This document shows positions 48,024 to 61,032 of a DNA stretch of 64,000 bases, piece by piece. How positions within the stretch are numbered: position 1 is the stretch's first letter; every line of letters begins with the position of its first letter. The DNA comes from Paramecium pentaurelia (Eukaryota > Ciliophora > Oligohymenophorea > Peniculida > Parameciidae). The notes under the pieces were generated by a model that was given only the letters and a program-made list of their open reading frames with translations, was not told where the DNA came from and did no database searches. Position numbers and translations under genes: made by a program. The stretch lies in the NCBI GenBank assembly GCA_905183005.1, contig CAJJDO010000031.1:351842-415841 (forward strand), read 5' to 3'.

Positions 48024-49348
48024 NNNNNNNNNNNNNNNNNNNNNNNNNNNNNNNNNNNNNNNNNNNNNNNNNNNNNNNNNNNNNNNNNNNNNNNNNNNNN
48101 NNNNNNNNNNNNNNNNNNNNNNNNNNNNNNNNNNNNNNNNNNNNNNNNNNNNNNNNNNNNNNNNNNNNNNNNNNNNNNNNNNNNNNNNNNNNNNNNNNNN
48201 NNNNNNNNNNNNNNNNNNNNNNNNNNNNNNNNNNNNNNNNNNNNNNNNNNNNNNNNNNNNNNNNNNNNNNNNNNNNNNNNNNNNNNNNNNNNNNNNNNNN
48301 NNNNNNNNNNNNNNNNNNNNNNNNNNNNNNNNNNNNNNNNNNNNNNNNNNNNNNNNNNNNNNNNNNNNNNNNNNNNNNNNNNNNNNNNNNNNNNNNNNNN
48401 NNNNNNNNNNNNNNNNNNNNNNNNNNNNNNNNNNNNNNNNNNNNNNNNNNNNNNNNNNNNNNNNNNNNNNNNNNNNNNNNNNNNNNNNNNNNNNNNNNNN
48501 NNNNNNNNNNNNNNNNNNNNNNNNNNNNNNNNNNNNNNNNNNNNNNNNNNNNNNNNNNNNNNNNNNNNNNNNNNNNNNNNNNNNNNNNNNNNNNNNNNNN
48601 NNNNNNNNNNNNNNNNNNNNCCCCCAGGCTTCACAATTACAACAGAAGCTTGCAATTTATACACTAAAAATGGTGCAGAAAACACTTTCGCTCTCATCAA
48701 AGCTGATGTTGAAAAAGCACTTCATCAAGTTGAAGAATTGACCAAGATGGAATTTGGCTCAGCTGAAAATCCTTTACTTGTTTCTGTTAGATCTGGTGCT
48801 AGAGTTTCTATGCCTGGTATGATGGATACCATTCTTAATTTGGGATTAAATGATGTCTCAGTAGAAGGATTGAGCAAGAGAACAAATAACCCAAGATTTG
48901 CATGGGATTCTTACAGAAGATTCATTCAAATGTTCAGTGACATTGTTTTGGATATGAAGCCAACAACTAAAGAAGACATCGATCCATTTGAAGAAATCAT
49001 CGAAGGTGTTAAACATGCTAAAGGAGTTAAATAAGATACCGAACTTGATGTTGATGATCTTAAGACACTCGTTACCAAGTACAAGGAAGCTGTTAAAGTT
49101 AAAACAGGAAAAGATTTCCCATAAGAGCCATAATAATAATTATGGAGAGCTATTTAAGCAGTATTTGATAGTTGGAACAATGACAGAGCTAAATATTATA
49201 GAATTCTTAACAAGATTCCTGAAGATTGGGGAACTGCAGTTAATGTCTAAGCTATGGTTTTCGGTAATATGGGAAATACATCAGCAACAGGAGTTGGATT
49301 CACTAGAGATGCATCTACAGGAGAAAATATTTTCAATGGAGAATATTT
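47296..49348. repeat. 728-bp duplication flanking the N gap (likely assembly artefact)
   Basis: 47296-48023 and 48621-49348 are identical as far as I compared them. Both encode the same PPDK segment. A real tandem duplication would have to start and end exactly at the gap edges, which is implausible. Confidence 0.9.
48024..48620. other. Scaffold gap (597 N)
   Basis: A run of N inside PPDK. Sequence on its right repeats sequence on its left (728 bp, offset 1325). The gap may therefore hold no missing DNA at all and be an unresolved contig overlap. Confidence 0.95.
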
Positions 49349-51209
49349 GATTAATGCTTAAGGAGAAGATGTCGTTGCAGGTATCAGAACACCATAATAA
49401 ATCACTTTGATTGGATCAAAAAGATGGGCTGAATTATAAGGAGTTGCTGAAGAAGTCAGAAAAGCCTAATTCCCATCATTAGAAGAATCATTACCAGAAA
49501 CTTACTAAGAATTGAAGAATGTCTAAGAGAAATTAGAATAACACTTCAAAGATATGTAAGATATTGAATTCACTATTCAAAATGGAAAATTATGGTTATT
49601 ATAATGCAGAAATGGTAAAAGAACAGGTGCTGCCATGGTTTAAATTGCTTGTGATTTATTTAGAGAAGGAAAGATTGATGAAAAGACAGCTCTTAAGAGA
49701 ATTGAACCAAATAAATTAGATGAATTATTACATCCAATTTTCACTCCAGAAGCTTTGAAAACAGCTAAATTTGTTGCTAAAGGATTACCCGCATCTCCAG
49801 GTGCAGCTTCAGGATAAATTGTTTTCTTTGCTGATGAAGCTAAGAAATTTGCTCAAAGTATTTTAGTAAGAATTGAAACATCTCCAGAAGATTTGGAAGG
49901 TATGAACATTGCTAGAGGTATTTTGACAGCTAGAGGAGGTATGACTTCTCATGCTGCTGTCGTTGCAAGAGGAATGGGTAAATGTTGTGTTTGTGGTGCT
50001 GGAGCATTAAATATCAATTATAAATAAAGAACACTTGAAGTTAATGGAAAAGTTTATGCTGAAGGTGATTGGATTTCATTGAATGGATCAACAGGAGATG
50101 TCTTCGAAGGAAAATTATAAACATAAGAAGCATAACTCAGTGGAGATTTTGGTTTGATTATGGATTGGGCTGAAAAATATACAAGAATGTATGTTAGAAC
50201 TAATGCAGATACACCAAAAGATGCTTAAATTGCTAGAAAATTCGGTGCTAAAGGTATTGGATTGACAAGAACTGAACATATGTTCTTTGAAGGTGAAAGA
50301 ATTAAAGCAATGAGAGAAATGATTTTAGCATCTGATTTAGCTGGTAGATAAACTGCATTGGCTAAATTATTACCATTCTAAAGAACAGACTTTGAAGGTA
50401 TTTTTGAAGCTATGAATGGATATGGAGTAACTATCAGATTGTTAGACCCACCCCTTCATGAATTTGTTCCACATGAAACTGCTTAATAATAAGAATTAGC
50501 ATAAGAAATGGGATTAACTTTGGATTAAGTTAAATAAAAAGTACATGAATTAGCAGAATTCAACCCAATGTTGGGACACAGAGGATGCAGATTAGGAATT
50601 ACTTATCCAGAAATTACAGAAATGTAAACAAGAGCTATTATTGAAGCAGCTCTTAACATCAAAGCCAAAGGATTAGATGTTAAACCAGAAATTATGGTTC
50701 CATTAGTTGGTAATTTTAATGAATTAGAACATTAATTGAAAGTTGTTAGAAAAACAGCTGATGCTGTATTCAAAGAGAGAAATGATACTATTCATTATTT
50801 AGTAGGAACTATGATTGAAGTACCAAGAGCTTGTTTAGTTGCTGATTAAATTGGTCAAATTGCTGAATTCTTTTCATTTGGTACAAATGATTTGACTTAG
50901 ATGACACTTGGATTTTCAAGAGATGATGCTGGTAAATTCTTACCATATTATATTACAAATGGAATCTTGAAAGTTGATCCATTCTAAGTTTTGGATAGAT
51001 AAGGAGTAGGAAAGATGGTTGAATTAGCTGTTAAGAATGGAAAATCAACAAATCCAAATTTGAAAGTTGGTATTTGTGGTGAACATGGAGGAGAACCATC
51101 ATCAGTTGAATTCTTCCATATTGTTGGATTAGACTATGTCAGTTGCTCACCATTCAGAGTTCCAATTGCAAGAGTTGCAGCAGCCATTGCCAATTTAACC
51201 AATCCATGA
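48621..51209 (+). CDS. PPDK: Pyruvate phosphate dikinase, main part
   Basis: Continues PPDK in frame from residue 41 to the end, giving ~902 aa when joined to 47176-47295, the usual PPDK length; no introns. The enzyme interconverts PEP + AMP + PPi and pyruvate + ATP + Pi. The catalytic His lies in GGMTSHAAVVARGMGKCCV. The C-terminal PEP/pyruvate barrel shows GIGLTRTEHMFF, LDPPLHEFVP, NPMLGHRGCRLGITYPEI, SFGTNDLTQMTLGFSRDD and the CGEHGG active-site cysteine motif. No obvious mitochondrial or glycosomal signal, so a cytosolic PPi-linked glycolytic or gluconeogenic role is likely. Confidence 0.96.
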
Positions 51210-51250
51210 GTATTTCATTAAAAAAATATATAATTATTTATTAATTCAAA

Positions 51251-51326
51251 ATGTCTGATGTTGACATAGAAGACACAATAAACAGAATAAAAAATCACAA
51301 ATCAGTCTAAGGAATTGTGATTGTAA
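51251..51326 (+). CDS. Truncated duplicate start of the roadblock gene
   Basis: The first 25 codons of the dynein light chain gene at 52460, cut by the N at 51327. Identical to that gene and part of the assembly overlap. Confidence 0.85.
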
Positions 51327-51327
51327 N

Positions 51328-52418
51328 AAACATAAGAAGCATAACTCAGTGGAGATTTTGGTTTGATTATGGATTGGGCTGAAAAATATACAAGAATGTA
51401 TGTTAGAACTAATGCAGATACACCAAAAGATGCTTAAGTTGCTAGAAAATTCGGTGCTAAAGGTATTGGATTGACAAGAACTGAACATATGTTCTTTGAA
51501 GGTGAAAGAATTAAAGCAATGAGAGAAATGATTTTAGCATCTGATTTAGCTGGTAGATAAACTGCATTGGCTAAATTATTACCATTCTAAAGAACAGACT
51601 TTGAAGGTATTTTTGAAGCTATGAATGGATATGGAGTAACTATCAGATTGTTAGACCCACCCCTTCATGAATTTGTTCCACATGAAACTGCTTAATAATA
51701 AGAATTAGCATAAGAAATGGGATTAACTTTGGATTAAGTTAAATAAAAGGTACATGAATTAGCAGAATTCAACCCAATGTTGGGACACAGAGGATGCAGA
51801 TTAGGAATTACTTATCCAGAAATTACAGAAATGTAAACAAGAGCTATTATTGAAGCAGCTCTTAACATCAAAGCCAAAGGATTAGATGTTAAACCAGAAA
51901 TTATGGTTCCATTAGTTGGTAATTTTAATGAATTAGAACATTAATTGAAAGTTGTTAGAAAAACAGCTGATGCTGTATTCAAAGAGAGAAATGATACTAT
52001 TCATTATTTAGTAGGAACTATGATTGAAGTACCAAGAGCTTGTTTAGTTGCTGATTAAATTGGTCAAATTGCTGAATTCTTTTCATTTGGTACAAATGAT
52101 TTGACTTAGATGACACTTGGATTTTCAAGAGATGATGCTGGTAAATTCTTACCATATTATATTACAAATGGAATCTTGAAAGTTGATCCATTCTAAGTTT
52201 TGGATAGATAAGGAGTAGGAAAGATGGTTGAATTAGCTGTTAAGAATGGAAAATCAACAAATCCAAATTTGAAAGTTGGTATTTGTGGTGAACATGGAGG
52301 AGAACCATCATCAGTTGAATTCTTCCATATTGTTGGATTAGACTATGTCAGTTGCTCACCATTCAGAGTTCCAATTGCAAGAGTTGCAGCAGCCATTGCC
52401 AATTTAACCAATCCATGA
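51328..52418 (+). CDS. Duplicate PPDK 3' fragment
   Basis: The last ~362 codons of PPDK repeated after the N at 51327, ending at the same TGA. It has one amino-acid difference (Ile/Val) and one silent change relative to the copy ending at 51209. It is best treated as the second contig's version of the same gene. Confidence 0.85.
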
Positions 52419-52459
52419 GTATTTCATTAAAAAAATATATAATTATTTATTAATTCAAA

Positions 52460-52808
52460 ATGTCTGATGTTGACATAGAAGACACAATAAACAGAATAAA
52501 AAATCACAAATCAGTCTAAGGAATTGTGATTGTAAATAGTGAAGGTGCTATTACTAGGACTACTTACTTAAATGAGAAAAAGGATGAAGGTAATTTTAAT
52601 AATCATCATCTCAGGTGATACAATAGCTAAGTCTATTCCAATTTTGGCATAAAAAGCAAGATCTTTAGTTAGAGATTTAGACCCAACAAATGATTTAGCA
52701 TTTTTAAGAATAAAATCAAAATAAAATGAAATTCTTATAGCTCCTGATAAAGATCTGTTATTAATAGTTATTTAAGGACCTAAAAAATAAGGAGAAGATG
52801 ATTAATGA
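52460..52808 (+). CDS. DYNLRB: Dynein light chain roadblock/LC7
   Basis: 107 aa. Roadblock/LC7 proteins form dimers on the dynein intermediate chains for ciliary and cytoplasmic dynein. Visible: INRIKNHKSVQGIVIVNSEG (family: ..R...H.GV.G.IV.N..G), AITRTTYLN, SLVRDLDPTNDLAFLRIKSK, and EILIAPDKDLLLIVIQ. The length is the family's usual ~100 aa. One 25-nt intron at 52590-52614. 50 bp after the PPDK stop on the same strand. Confidence 0.93.
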
Positions 52809-53164
52809 TTAATTAGATAAGTATGCAATTTATTTATTCTAATTTATAAAATATGAATTAAAAATATTGGTGGATAGAGCAATTATAAATTATAATTTTC
52901 ATAAAATATAATTTATATTAATTCTAATTTCTTTATAATAAAATATTATATCTTTAATGCTATAAAAATTTATTGTTGAAAATTAATTCATATAAATATT
53001 ATCTTTTGTTTCATCATTAAGAATTAAAGTATCAAGCATTATTAAAAATTAAATTATTTGATAATTAAAGAATGCAAATATTTTTTAATTTGATAATTTC
53101 ATTTTCAAATCACCTGATTTACGGTTTCTTTGTTTAAAAGGCTTTAATAAATTATTATATAATA
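52809..53164. other. AT-rich intergenic region
   Basis: About 360 bp, no supported feature. Confidence 0.5.
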
Positions 53165-56113
53165 ATGTCTAAATAAAACCTAAGCAACTACATCAAATTT
53201 TTAAATCATCTCACAGAATTAGAACAAAAAGGTCTTCTCACTTCAAAGCAAAAACACCTTTTGAAAGTGAATCTAACAACTAAAGAATAAATATTAGATA
53301 AATTGATTTGCTCTTTTGATGATGAGCAGAATTATTAAGACGCCATACTTTAATATTTAAGTGCTATAGAACCATAAACTAAGTTTAGATGTCATTCTTC
53401 TGGAGAGAGTGAGACTCCAATGAAGTTTAGAAAAAGGCATAATTCTCATTCTAAAATTACTTCTTTTAATGAGTCTAAATTGATTGCCAATTTGGATGAG
53501 TTAAATGATCAATTAATGAATATTTGGTAATCAGATACTTAGTTTGTAAGATTATATTCATAATTTCTAGCTCTTTAATCAAGAAATTAATGAAAAATTA
53601 AGAAAAGTAGGAGAATTAATAAATAAAACAGCTACTTCTACACCATTTGGATCTTAAAAATAAGTTATTAATAATAGTGAGACTGTTTGTTTGATTGATA
53701 GTTTAAGATCTCTTTATAAAGACATGAAAGTAAAGATTATATTTAATTAAGCAACATTTTAATGATTATTTACGTTGTCATATTTTGTTGATGGATGATT
53801 AATTTACTACTGAGCATTTACATAAAGTCTTAAGAGCATTCATAAAAAATTTAGTTGATGCAGATGAAGTTACATTCATAATAAATAATGAATTATATAC
53901 ATCTAGAACTGAACAATTTCAAAATATTATAATTACAGAATAATAATAATAAGAGATCGATCTAATTCAAGATAAAAAATTAATTGATTTATCATAATTC
54001 TATCCTGAATTGGGAGTCCTTTTTTAAACTAATTAATATAAAGGTAATTATGCTCTTAAGATTTCAAATTCTTCTTGTATTTTTTGTTTTCATTAAAAAG
54101 GAGAAAAAAATATAATTATAGATTCTTTTCTATCTCTTTGTAATGAATATTAATTCTTTGATGAAGTAAATTAATTAGCATATTTTTTATTGGAAACTAT
54201 TAAATAAGCTAGAGTTTAATGTTTTAATCCATTATAATTATCACATATGATTTAAGATATTGGAATAGCATTTATTAGATGTTCTAAATATATATTTATT
54301 TAAAAAGTCATTGAAATTCTTTAAGAAAGATATTAGGTTTCTAAAGAAAACACTTCATTTTCAAGTGGTTAACCTTTTATTGAATTTGATTTTAGAGATT
54401 CATTAAATTTGTGTATATATATCTGTATGGATTTGAATAAAAAAGAAGAAATGAATGTTTATAAATAATTGAATTTGAGTTACAATAAATACTTAAAGTT
54501 TATTAAATAATGTTATGATAGAACAACATTTTATAAATTCTTTGTAAAATCTTAGGATTCTTTAATATTTGAATTTGATAAATAGGGTTTAATAACATTT
54601 GTTTCATAACCAATAACTAATAAATTAGCTAATGATTTTGGTATAAATTTTAATCCATAAATGTTTAATGCATCTTATAAGAGTATGTTCAAAAATAAAA
54701 ATTTACTATAGCATATAGAGAATTAATTATAAGAATAAAATTAATGGAAATTAACAGATAGTAATTCTACATATGAAGTATTTATGAAAATGGAAGAGAA
54801 ATACTTCAAAGGATTTTTTGTAATATTTTAATAAGGATGGTTTAGATATGATTAGAAAGAATTTGATGCAAGTTAATGGAATAAATTAAGGAAAAGTATT
54901 ATGCAATCAGAAACAAAATAATATTTAGATAAATTGGAATAAAAACATCCATAATTAAAAAATTCAGTAGTTCAAATGTTTAAACCTAAATCAACATAAA
55001 AATAATCATTATTTAAAAATTTTAGTCCAAATTTCAGTCCAAATCATTTAGATTAAAGAATTTCTCTTAAAGAAAGTGATAATGATAGGAGAATTCCTAA
55101 AACAAAAGGAGTGAATCACTTTTATTCAGATATGATTACAGATACTTGTATTGAAAATATAAATAATTTAAATTTTAATATAATACCATATAGTAGTGAT
55201 TGGTTAGAGAAATAGAAAGTAGTATTTTAAATATTAAGAATAAATAATTTTATTGAAGATTATAAAATAAATGAAACAGCACTTTGCAATTTTTTATGTG
55301 CACTTGAATATAAATATAATAAAAGTGGAAATAAGTTTCATAATTATGATCATGGTGTTACAGTAATGTAATGTTCTCATGCAATAAGTTTAGAGATGAT
55401 GAAAACAAAACATGCTAATTTGTTAACTTAATTTATTAAATTTGCTTTAATATTAGCAGCATTATGTCATGATGTATCTCATACAGGAAGAACTAATACA
55501 TTTGAAATTAATAGTCTATCAAATTTAGCTATTAGGTATCATGATAAAAGTGTATTGGAATAACATCATGCAGCAACATCTATCAAATTATTATGTGCAT
55601 AATCTACAAATATTATTCCTAATTTTAATTCAGAAGAATTTAGAGATTTTAGAAAATTATTTATATCCAATATTCTCTTTACTGATATTACTGAACATTT
55701 TAATTTGATCAAGAGTTTTGAAGCTCGTATATAAGAATTAAATTTTGGAACAGAATAAGATGTAAGATTAATGACAGGCATGATTATTCATACATCAGAT
55801 TTTGCTGGTGGAGCTAAACCATTCCCTATAAGTAAGGAATGGAGTATTAGAGTAAATAAGGAATTTTAAGATTAGTATAATTTGGAAGGTAAATTTGGTT
55901 ATCCTCAATTACCATATATGAAAGATTTAGATTAAGTATATTAATATTTCATAATAGTTACCAATTATGGCAAAATCAGAAGTGGGATTTTTTAAATTTA
56001 TAGTTAGACCTTTGTGGGCAGTGATGTCAAAATTTATTGAAGATCGATTGTAAGAGAGTATTGATAATCTTGATTATACAATTATTGAATGGGAAAAGTT
56101 AATGATTAAATGA
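53165..56113 (+). CDS. Cyclic-nucleotide phosphodiesterase with PAS-like domain
   Basis: 959 aa. The class I PDE catalytic domain at ~residues 690-945 keeps the metal-binding HD motifs: HNYDHGVTV, LAALCHDVSHTGR, LEQHHAATS, FTDITEH and IIHTSDFAGGAKP. It hydrolyses cAMP and/or cGMP; the substrate-selecting Gln cannot be judged by eye. Upstream, SLIFEFDKQGLITFVSQPIT ... YFKGFFVIFQQGW reads like a PAS fold, as in PDE8, and could be a ligand-sensing regulator. No membrane helices were noticed. Introns: 53546-53570, 53730-53751, 55936-55957 (25, 22, 22 nt). The total is exactly 960 codons. It pairs functionally with the CNBD protein at 4652. Confidence 0.93.
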
Positions 56114-56129
56114 TATTAAATATAAAAAA

Positions 56130-56652
56130 ATGTCTGTTATTAGAGAATTGAGTCATCAAAAGAGAAATGTCGTTTTAGAATTATTTGGAACATCAAAAAG
56201 AAGAATTGAATAAAAAGAAAATGTATAATCTTCTATCAATCGTCCTTCTAAACGATTTAACTATCCATAATCTAGTAATGCTAGTAAATTATTATTATTC
56301 CAAATCCTCAAATAGACATCTTCTATTAAATAACCTCCGTATAAGTCTTCAAAGAAAAATAATGAAAGCACAGGATTAAATGAAAGCATATGTAGAAAAG
56401 TATCCAATTATTCTTAAAATAAAATAGAAAATATTACATATTGATATTTAAGAGCCAAAAACATATATAAAATAAGTTATTTCTCCTTATAGAGATTTTC
56501 GATCATAAGTCTCATTTGAAATTGCCCCTTAAACTTGTGTGACAGTTCCTCGAAAAATTAGTCAACCTTAATAAAATAATATATAAAGAAATTCTGTTCG
56601 AAGATCTAATAGTTTTAGAGATCTTTTCAAAAGTTAAATAACATTTGGTTGA
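56130..56652 (+). CDS. Unknown basic Ser-rich protein, 164 aa
   Basis: 164 aa from MSVIRELSHQKRNVVLELFG, with one 28-nt intron at 56400-56427; length checks. It is basic and Ser-rich with repeated R/K-x-S sites (KRRIEQKENVQ, RNSVRRSNSFRDLF) typical of PKA/PKG targets. The ATG lies only 16 nt after the PDE stop. That is tight even here, so a C-terminal extension of the PDE through an unrecognised splice is an alternative. No domain seen. Confidence 0.6.
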
Positions 56653-57077
56653 CACATTTAACTATATTGAATACTTAAAATATAAATATATTAATTTAAT
56701 TTCTTAATATCCTAAAATCCCTCTTAATCATCAACATAAATTTAATAATGTCATAAATAAAAATTATATTTAATAAATAATTAAATACAATTACTACTTT
56801 ATACTTATTCACAAAATATTTCTAATTACCTAAAATATCATACAAAAATATGAAATTGAAATTTCTAATTTGGTTTTTACTTTAAGTCAATATCTACAAA
56901 ATTTTGACAGATTGCATCTTAATTTCAAAAAATTTAAATATAATATTCTTAAAATATATTCATTATTTCTATAATTTATTTGATTTATATATTTAATTAA
57001 GTTGAATATATTTATTAATATAATTATTTAATTAATATCTTATAAATTAATAATATATATATAATAGTACTTATAAA
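56653..57077. other. AT-rich spacer between converging genes
   Basis: About 425 bp between the 3' ends of the gene at 56130 and the large minus-strand gene at 57078. Nothing supported. Confidence 0.5.
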
Positions 57078-60000
57078 TCATTTTCCTGCCTTTTATTTTA
57101 AATTAAACATAAATTCCAATTTAGCTAACTTTATATGAATATCAATTCTGAAAAATAATTTTCTTAAAATAATATCTTATTATCTTCTTTTAATATTTGA
57201 TACTTTATCATTATTTTATGGTTTAACTTAAAGTTGAAATTATTTTATTGGAGACATATTAGTCTTTTTTATATTTGGTTCGATACTATTAGATCTTAAA
57301 GATTATGGAATTTATGATGTTGTTTAAACTTTTACTAATACTGGTTCTTTGCTCTTTTAATTTGAAAATGAGTTTAAGTTAATAATATCTAATAATTAAG
57401 CAACTGGAGTACGTTTACTAGGATCTTCTAAAATAGATTAGTCAATATGATAAACAGCATTACTATTATTTAGAGACTCTTAAATGATTTATCCTTTTTA
57501 ATAATAAACTTCTGGTGCAACAATTTAAGTTTCAATTTATAATTGCTTAAATCTATTTGTATCAATGCTTGAACCTCTTGCACTGCTATCTCTTCTACTT
57601 CTTAAAGGAGTAAAATTCTTTTCTGGTCTTAGAGCACTACAATTAATTGGTTAAACTTTAATACGAGAGATAGCTTATTTTTACTCTGAAAAAGTCATAG
57701 AAGATTTATTATCAAATATTGGTTATTTAACATCAGATAATTAATTGACTTTTCTTAAAATTCTTGAATCATCCATTTAAATAGGTAATAATTTAATTAA
57801 TTATTCTTCATTATCTTTTTAAGCTGATTCTATTTTAATTGATTGAGAAGGTTCTTCAATTTTCATTACTTAAACTATTCTATCTTCAATTAATTATTCT
57901 TCTGAATTATTATTATTTAAAATAGTGATTATAGGTTTTTATTCTTTTTCATTTAACTTTTATGGTGAATCTACTTTCTTTTCAATTATGTTTTCATTTT
58001 ATTTTTCAGTCAAGACATTATTCAAATTTATTTTATTATTATTAAACTATTCAATATCAGGAATAATTTCTATTTTTTATATATTTTCTTATTCTTATTC
58101 TTATTCTTATTTTTTAAATAAATTTAATTTTGTAGGTTTTTTTTCTATTGACTAAACTGATATTTAATCAAAAATCTACATTATATTTGATATTTTATTG
58201 TTATCTTGTTTTTTTTCATTTTATAAAATTTACATAAAACTATCTTATTATTGATCAATAAAATCACTATTGCTTTAATAATCAATAACTGATTGTTATT
58301 CCATAACTTCAACTGTTTTTTTTTATTTTGAATTTTGAATTGTATCTATTTTCAAAAATGATTTTATTTATTTTTATTGAATTTCAGGTATTATAGTTTA
58401 TGATTCAAAAGGTATAAATGAAGATGTTGATTCTTATTCATCTTTCTATGTTTATGACTCCAAAACTTAATCTAATGATTTTTCTGGTTTTAACTATAAT
58501 TTATTAATTAAATTATTTAATTTAGATTAAACAGGTGGTAAATCTAAATCAGGAATCACAACTTTTTATAACTAAGTAGGATTATCTTAAATTAATATAG
58601 GTGAAACAATTTCCTTTTAAATTTATTAATTTTTTAATTATTCTAATCTTTTTTAATTTTATTTGATTTCTGTTTTAGTTTCAAAAATATCATTAATTAA
58701 AAATGCTTATCGTTTTAAATAGAATTTTCCTTTATCATCATCATCTTAACAAACACTCTATTCAAATGAACTCTCTTCATCCAAAGTATATAAACTATTA
58801 TTTTATGTTTTAAATCTTGGTTAATCATAAGTTTCTCTAATGGATTACAATTTTTAATTTATTATTTTTTAAGGTGGAACTATTATATTTTATATCTATT
58901 CTACATGAGTATTCTAATCTTTATTTTCTTAACTTTTTTCTAATTCTTTTTATATGCATTCTTCATTATTTGGTTTTATTTGTAAATCAAATTGTTTTTT
59001 ATATTATTCAAGCAATTTAGATGGTTTAATTTGTATTTCTTCTTATTCTATATTTATATCTTCTTTATTTAAAACAATTTTTTATTATTGTTATTCTTAT
59101 ACTGATTAATATTATTATTTGTCAAGTTGTGGTAATTTAGTTATTTCAAGAGGAACTATAATATCTGACTTAGATTTTTAGTTTCTTTTATAATTAAAAG
59201 TTGTATCTATAGAAAATTAATTGATTTCTTATTTCTTTTCAGAATTATATTCTATTTCTCTTGTTTCTTATTTGTTTGATCTATCAAAAAAAGATTCAAG
59301 TATATTATTATTTGTAGATTGACGAAATCTTGATTCTGAAGATAAATCATCTTTTCTATCATATCTATCTGTTAATTTATTAGTAGTATCAGATCTTTCA
59401 GTTTTATCACCTTTTACTTATCTACTTTGTCTAATATCTTAATTTCTTTTTTTAGATGGAGGATCCCATTAATCAAAAAGTTATTATTTTAATGTAGACA
59501 CATTACTTTTACAAAATGTCCTTTCTAAAACTGATATAGATTAATCATTTTAATTAATTTTCTAAATCATTTTTAATTAAGCACAACAAAATTAAGAATA
59601 AATATCTGAATATATAAACTTTATTTCTTAAAATTCCTTTCTTTTACAATTGATTATAATCTCATTTCCATAATTCATCTTTTTAAATAATGTCTAATTC
59701 ACATAAAATTAATGAGTTGAAAAATCATCTAAATTCCATTACAAAAGAGATTTTCCTTATATTGCAAATATAAATTTATTATTAGCACTAATATCTTCAA
59801 GATTATTGATTTTTAATTTAATCATTTTATTTGTATAACAATAAGCTTCTCCATTTTCTGTTATAGCTATACCACCAAATTAAAATAATAAAGATTTCTT
59901 AAAATATCCATTAATTCCTAATCCATTTAATTATTGAATTGGTACTTAAGTATCATTTTCAATATTAAATATTTTACCACCAACTAATAAATATATATAT

Positions 60001-60476
60001 ATTTTTATCTACTTGTAATTAGAGTAAGTTTTTCTTTATAAGTACTTATGTGTTTACAATGACTATATATTGTTTTATTAGTTTTCCACCAAAATCCTCT
60101 TCCAGAATGATCTATTGCAGTTGTTGGAGTAATAGTCATATAATTTTTGCCTTAAACTAATTGCTTAGGTTATGAATCAATTGAATATAGATCTCCACTA
60201 TCTTTAAACAATATATTAATTTGTACTCATTAAACAATATATTACTTTTCCATCTGAACTAATTTATTGGACTCCTGAAAGTACATTGATAGCTTCTTAC
60301 TCAGTAAATTGTGTGATCTAATCATCACTAACTACTAGTCTTTTTAAGTTGTGGTTATTTATAAAATAAAGCTAAGCACCCAACTTTATAGCCTAACTAA
60401 AATTGAATCTAAGCGATTAGATATTCTAAAGTTATCATTAAAAGTATACATCCAACTAATCAAAAATAACAGACAT
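57078..60476 (-). CDS. Large protein: beta-propeller-like head plus long Gln/Glu-rich tail, 1106 aa
   Basis: 1106 aa; after removing introns at 60426-60449, 60202-60226 and 59984-60012 (24, 25, 29 nt) the whole is exactly 1107 codons without TGA. The first ~260 residues show repeated beta-blade-like units with aromatic/Gly spacing (GAQLYFINNHNLKRLV, GKVIYCLMNSGDLYSI, GRGFWWKTNKTIYSHC, GGIAITENGEAYCY), like tectonin or RCC1 propellers. The remaining ~800 residues are Gln/Asn/Lys/Glu-rich, with a (Glu-Gln)4 run near 58095 and proline-containing basic patches. The head suggests a protein-interaction platform; no family can be named. Confidence 0.8.
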
Positions 60477-61032
60477 ATTTTATATTCGTTAATATTATAA
60501 ATTATCAATAATTAAACTAATTCTAATTATTCATAATTTTAAGTCAATTTTACTTCTACTCTTAAATCATCATTATTTATGAACTTAATTGTTAATCATT
60601 ATGTTTATTTTAAACAATCAATAATTTTATAATTTTAATATGATTTTTATAATTATAATTAGATTTATATAATATTTAAAATAACATACCTTTCTTATTA
60701 AAATTATAGCATAATGATGATTATTGAAAATTTGATAAATTATTTAATACTCTAAAAAACACTATAAATTTAAAATCCATCAATATTTCAATAATAATAA
60801 GAAAAAAAAACATAAATATTTATTCTAATAAATTATTTTTGATTTCAATTCTAAAATCTACTAGAAGTAAATAATTATTTTAAATATCATTTATTTCATT
60901 TTAATTGAATATTTAATGATTTACATTTAAAAAAATCTAAAATCTTTAAGAATTATTTCTTTCTTTCTTGTTTAGTATTTCATTTATGATAAATTCAATA
61001 AAATATTATTAAGAAATTATAAAAATATTAAA
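60477..61032. other. Divergent intergenic promoter region
   Basis: About 560 bp between the starts of the large minus-strand gene and the SAPS gene. It is very AT-rich with no element I can name. Confidence 0.5.

Larger units (their letters stand above)
50119..52535. repeat. 1.2-kb near-perfect duplication across the N at 51327
   Basis: 50119-51326 recurs at 51328-52535 (offset 1209) with two differences seen: A50229/G51438 (Ile to Val) and A50540/G51749 (synonymous). The junction is a single N. As at 7354, this is an unmerged contig overlap, here with what look like two allelic or error differences. Confidence 0.9.

Noticed and set aside
47176..52418. Three tandem PPDK genes
   Set aside because: The copies begin and end exactly at N positions and share identical flanks, including the start of the next gene, so unmerged contig overlaps explain them better.
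58076..58115. CRISPR-like or microsatellite array (TTATTC)n
   Set aside because: It is the antisense of a short Glu-Gln codon run within the large gene at 57078-60476.
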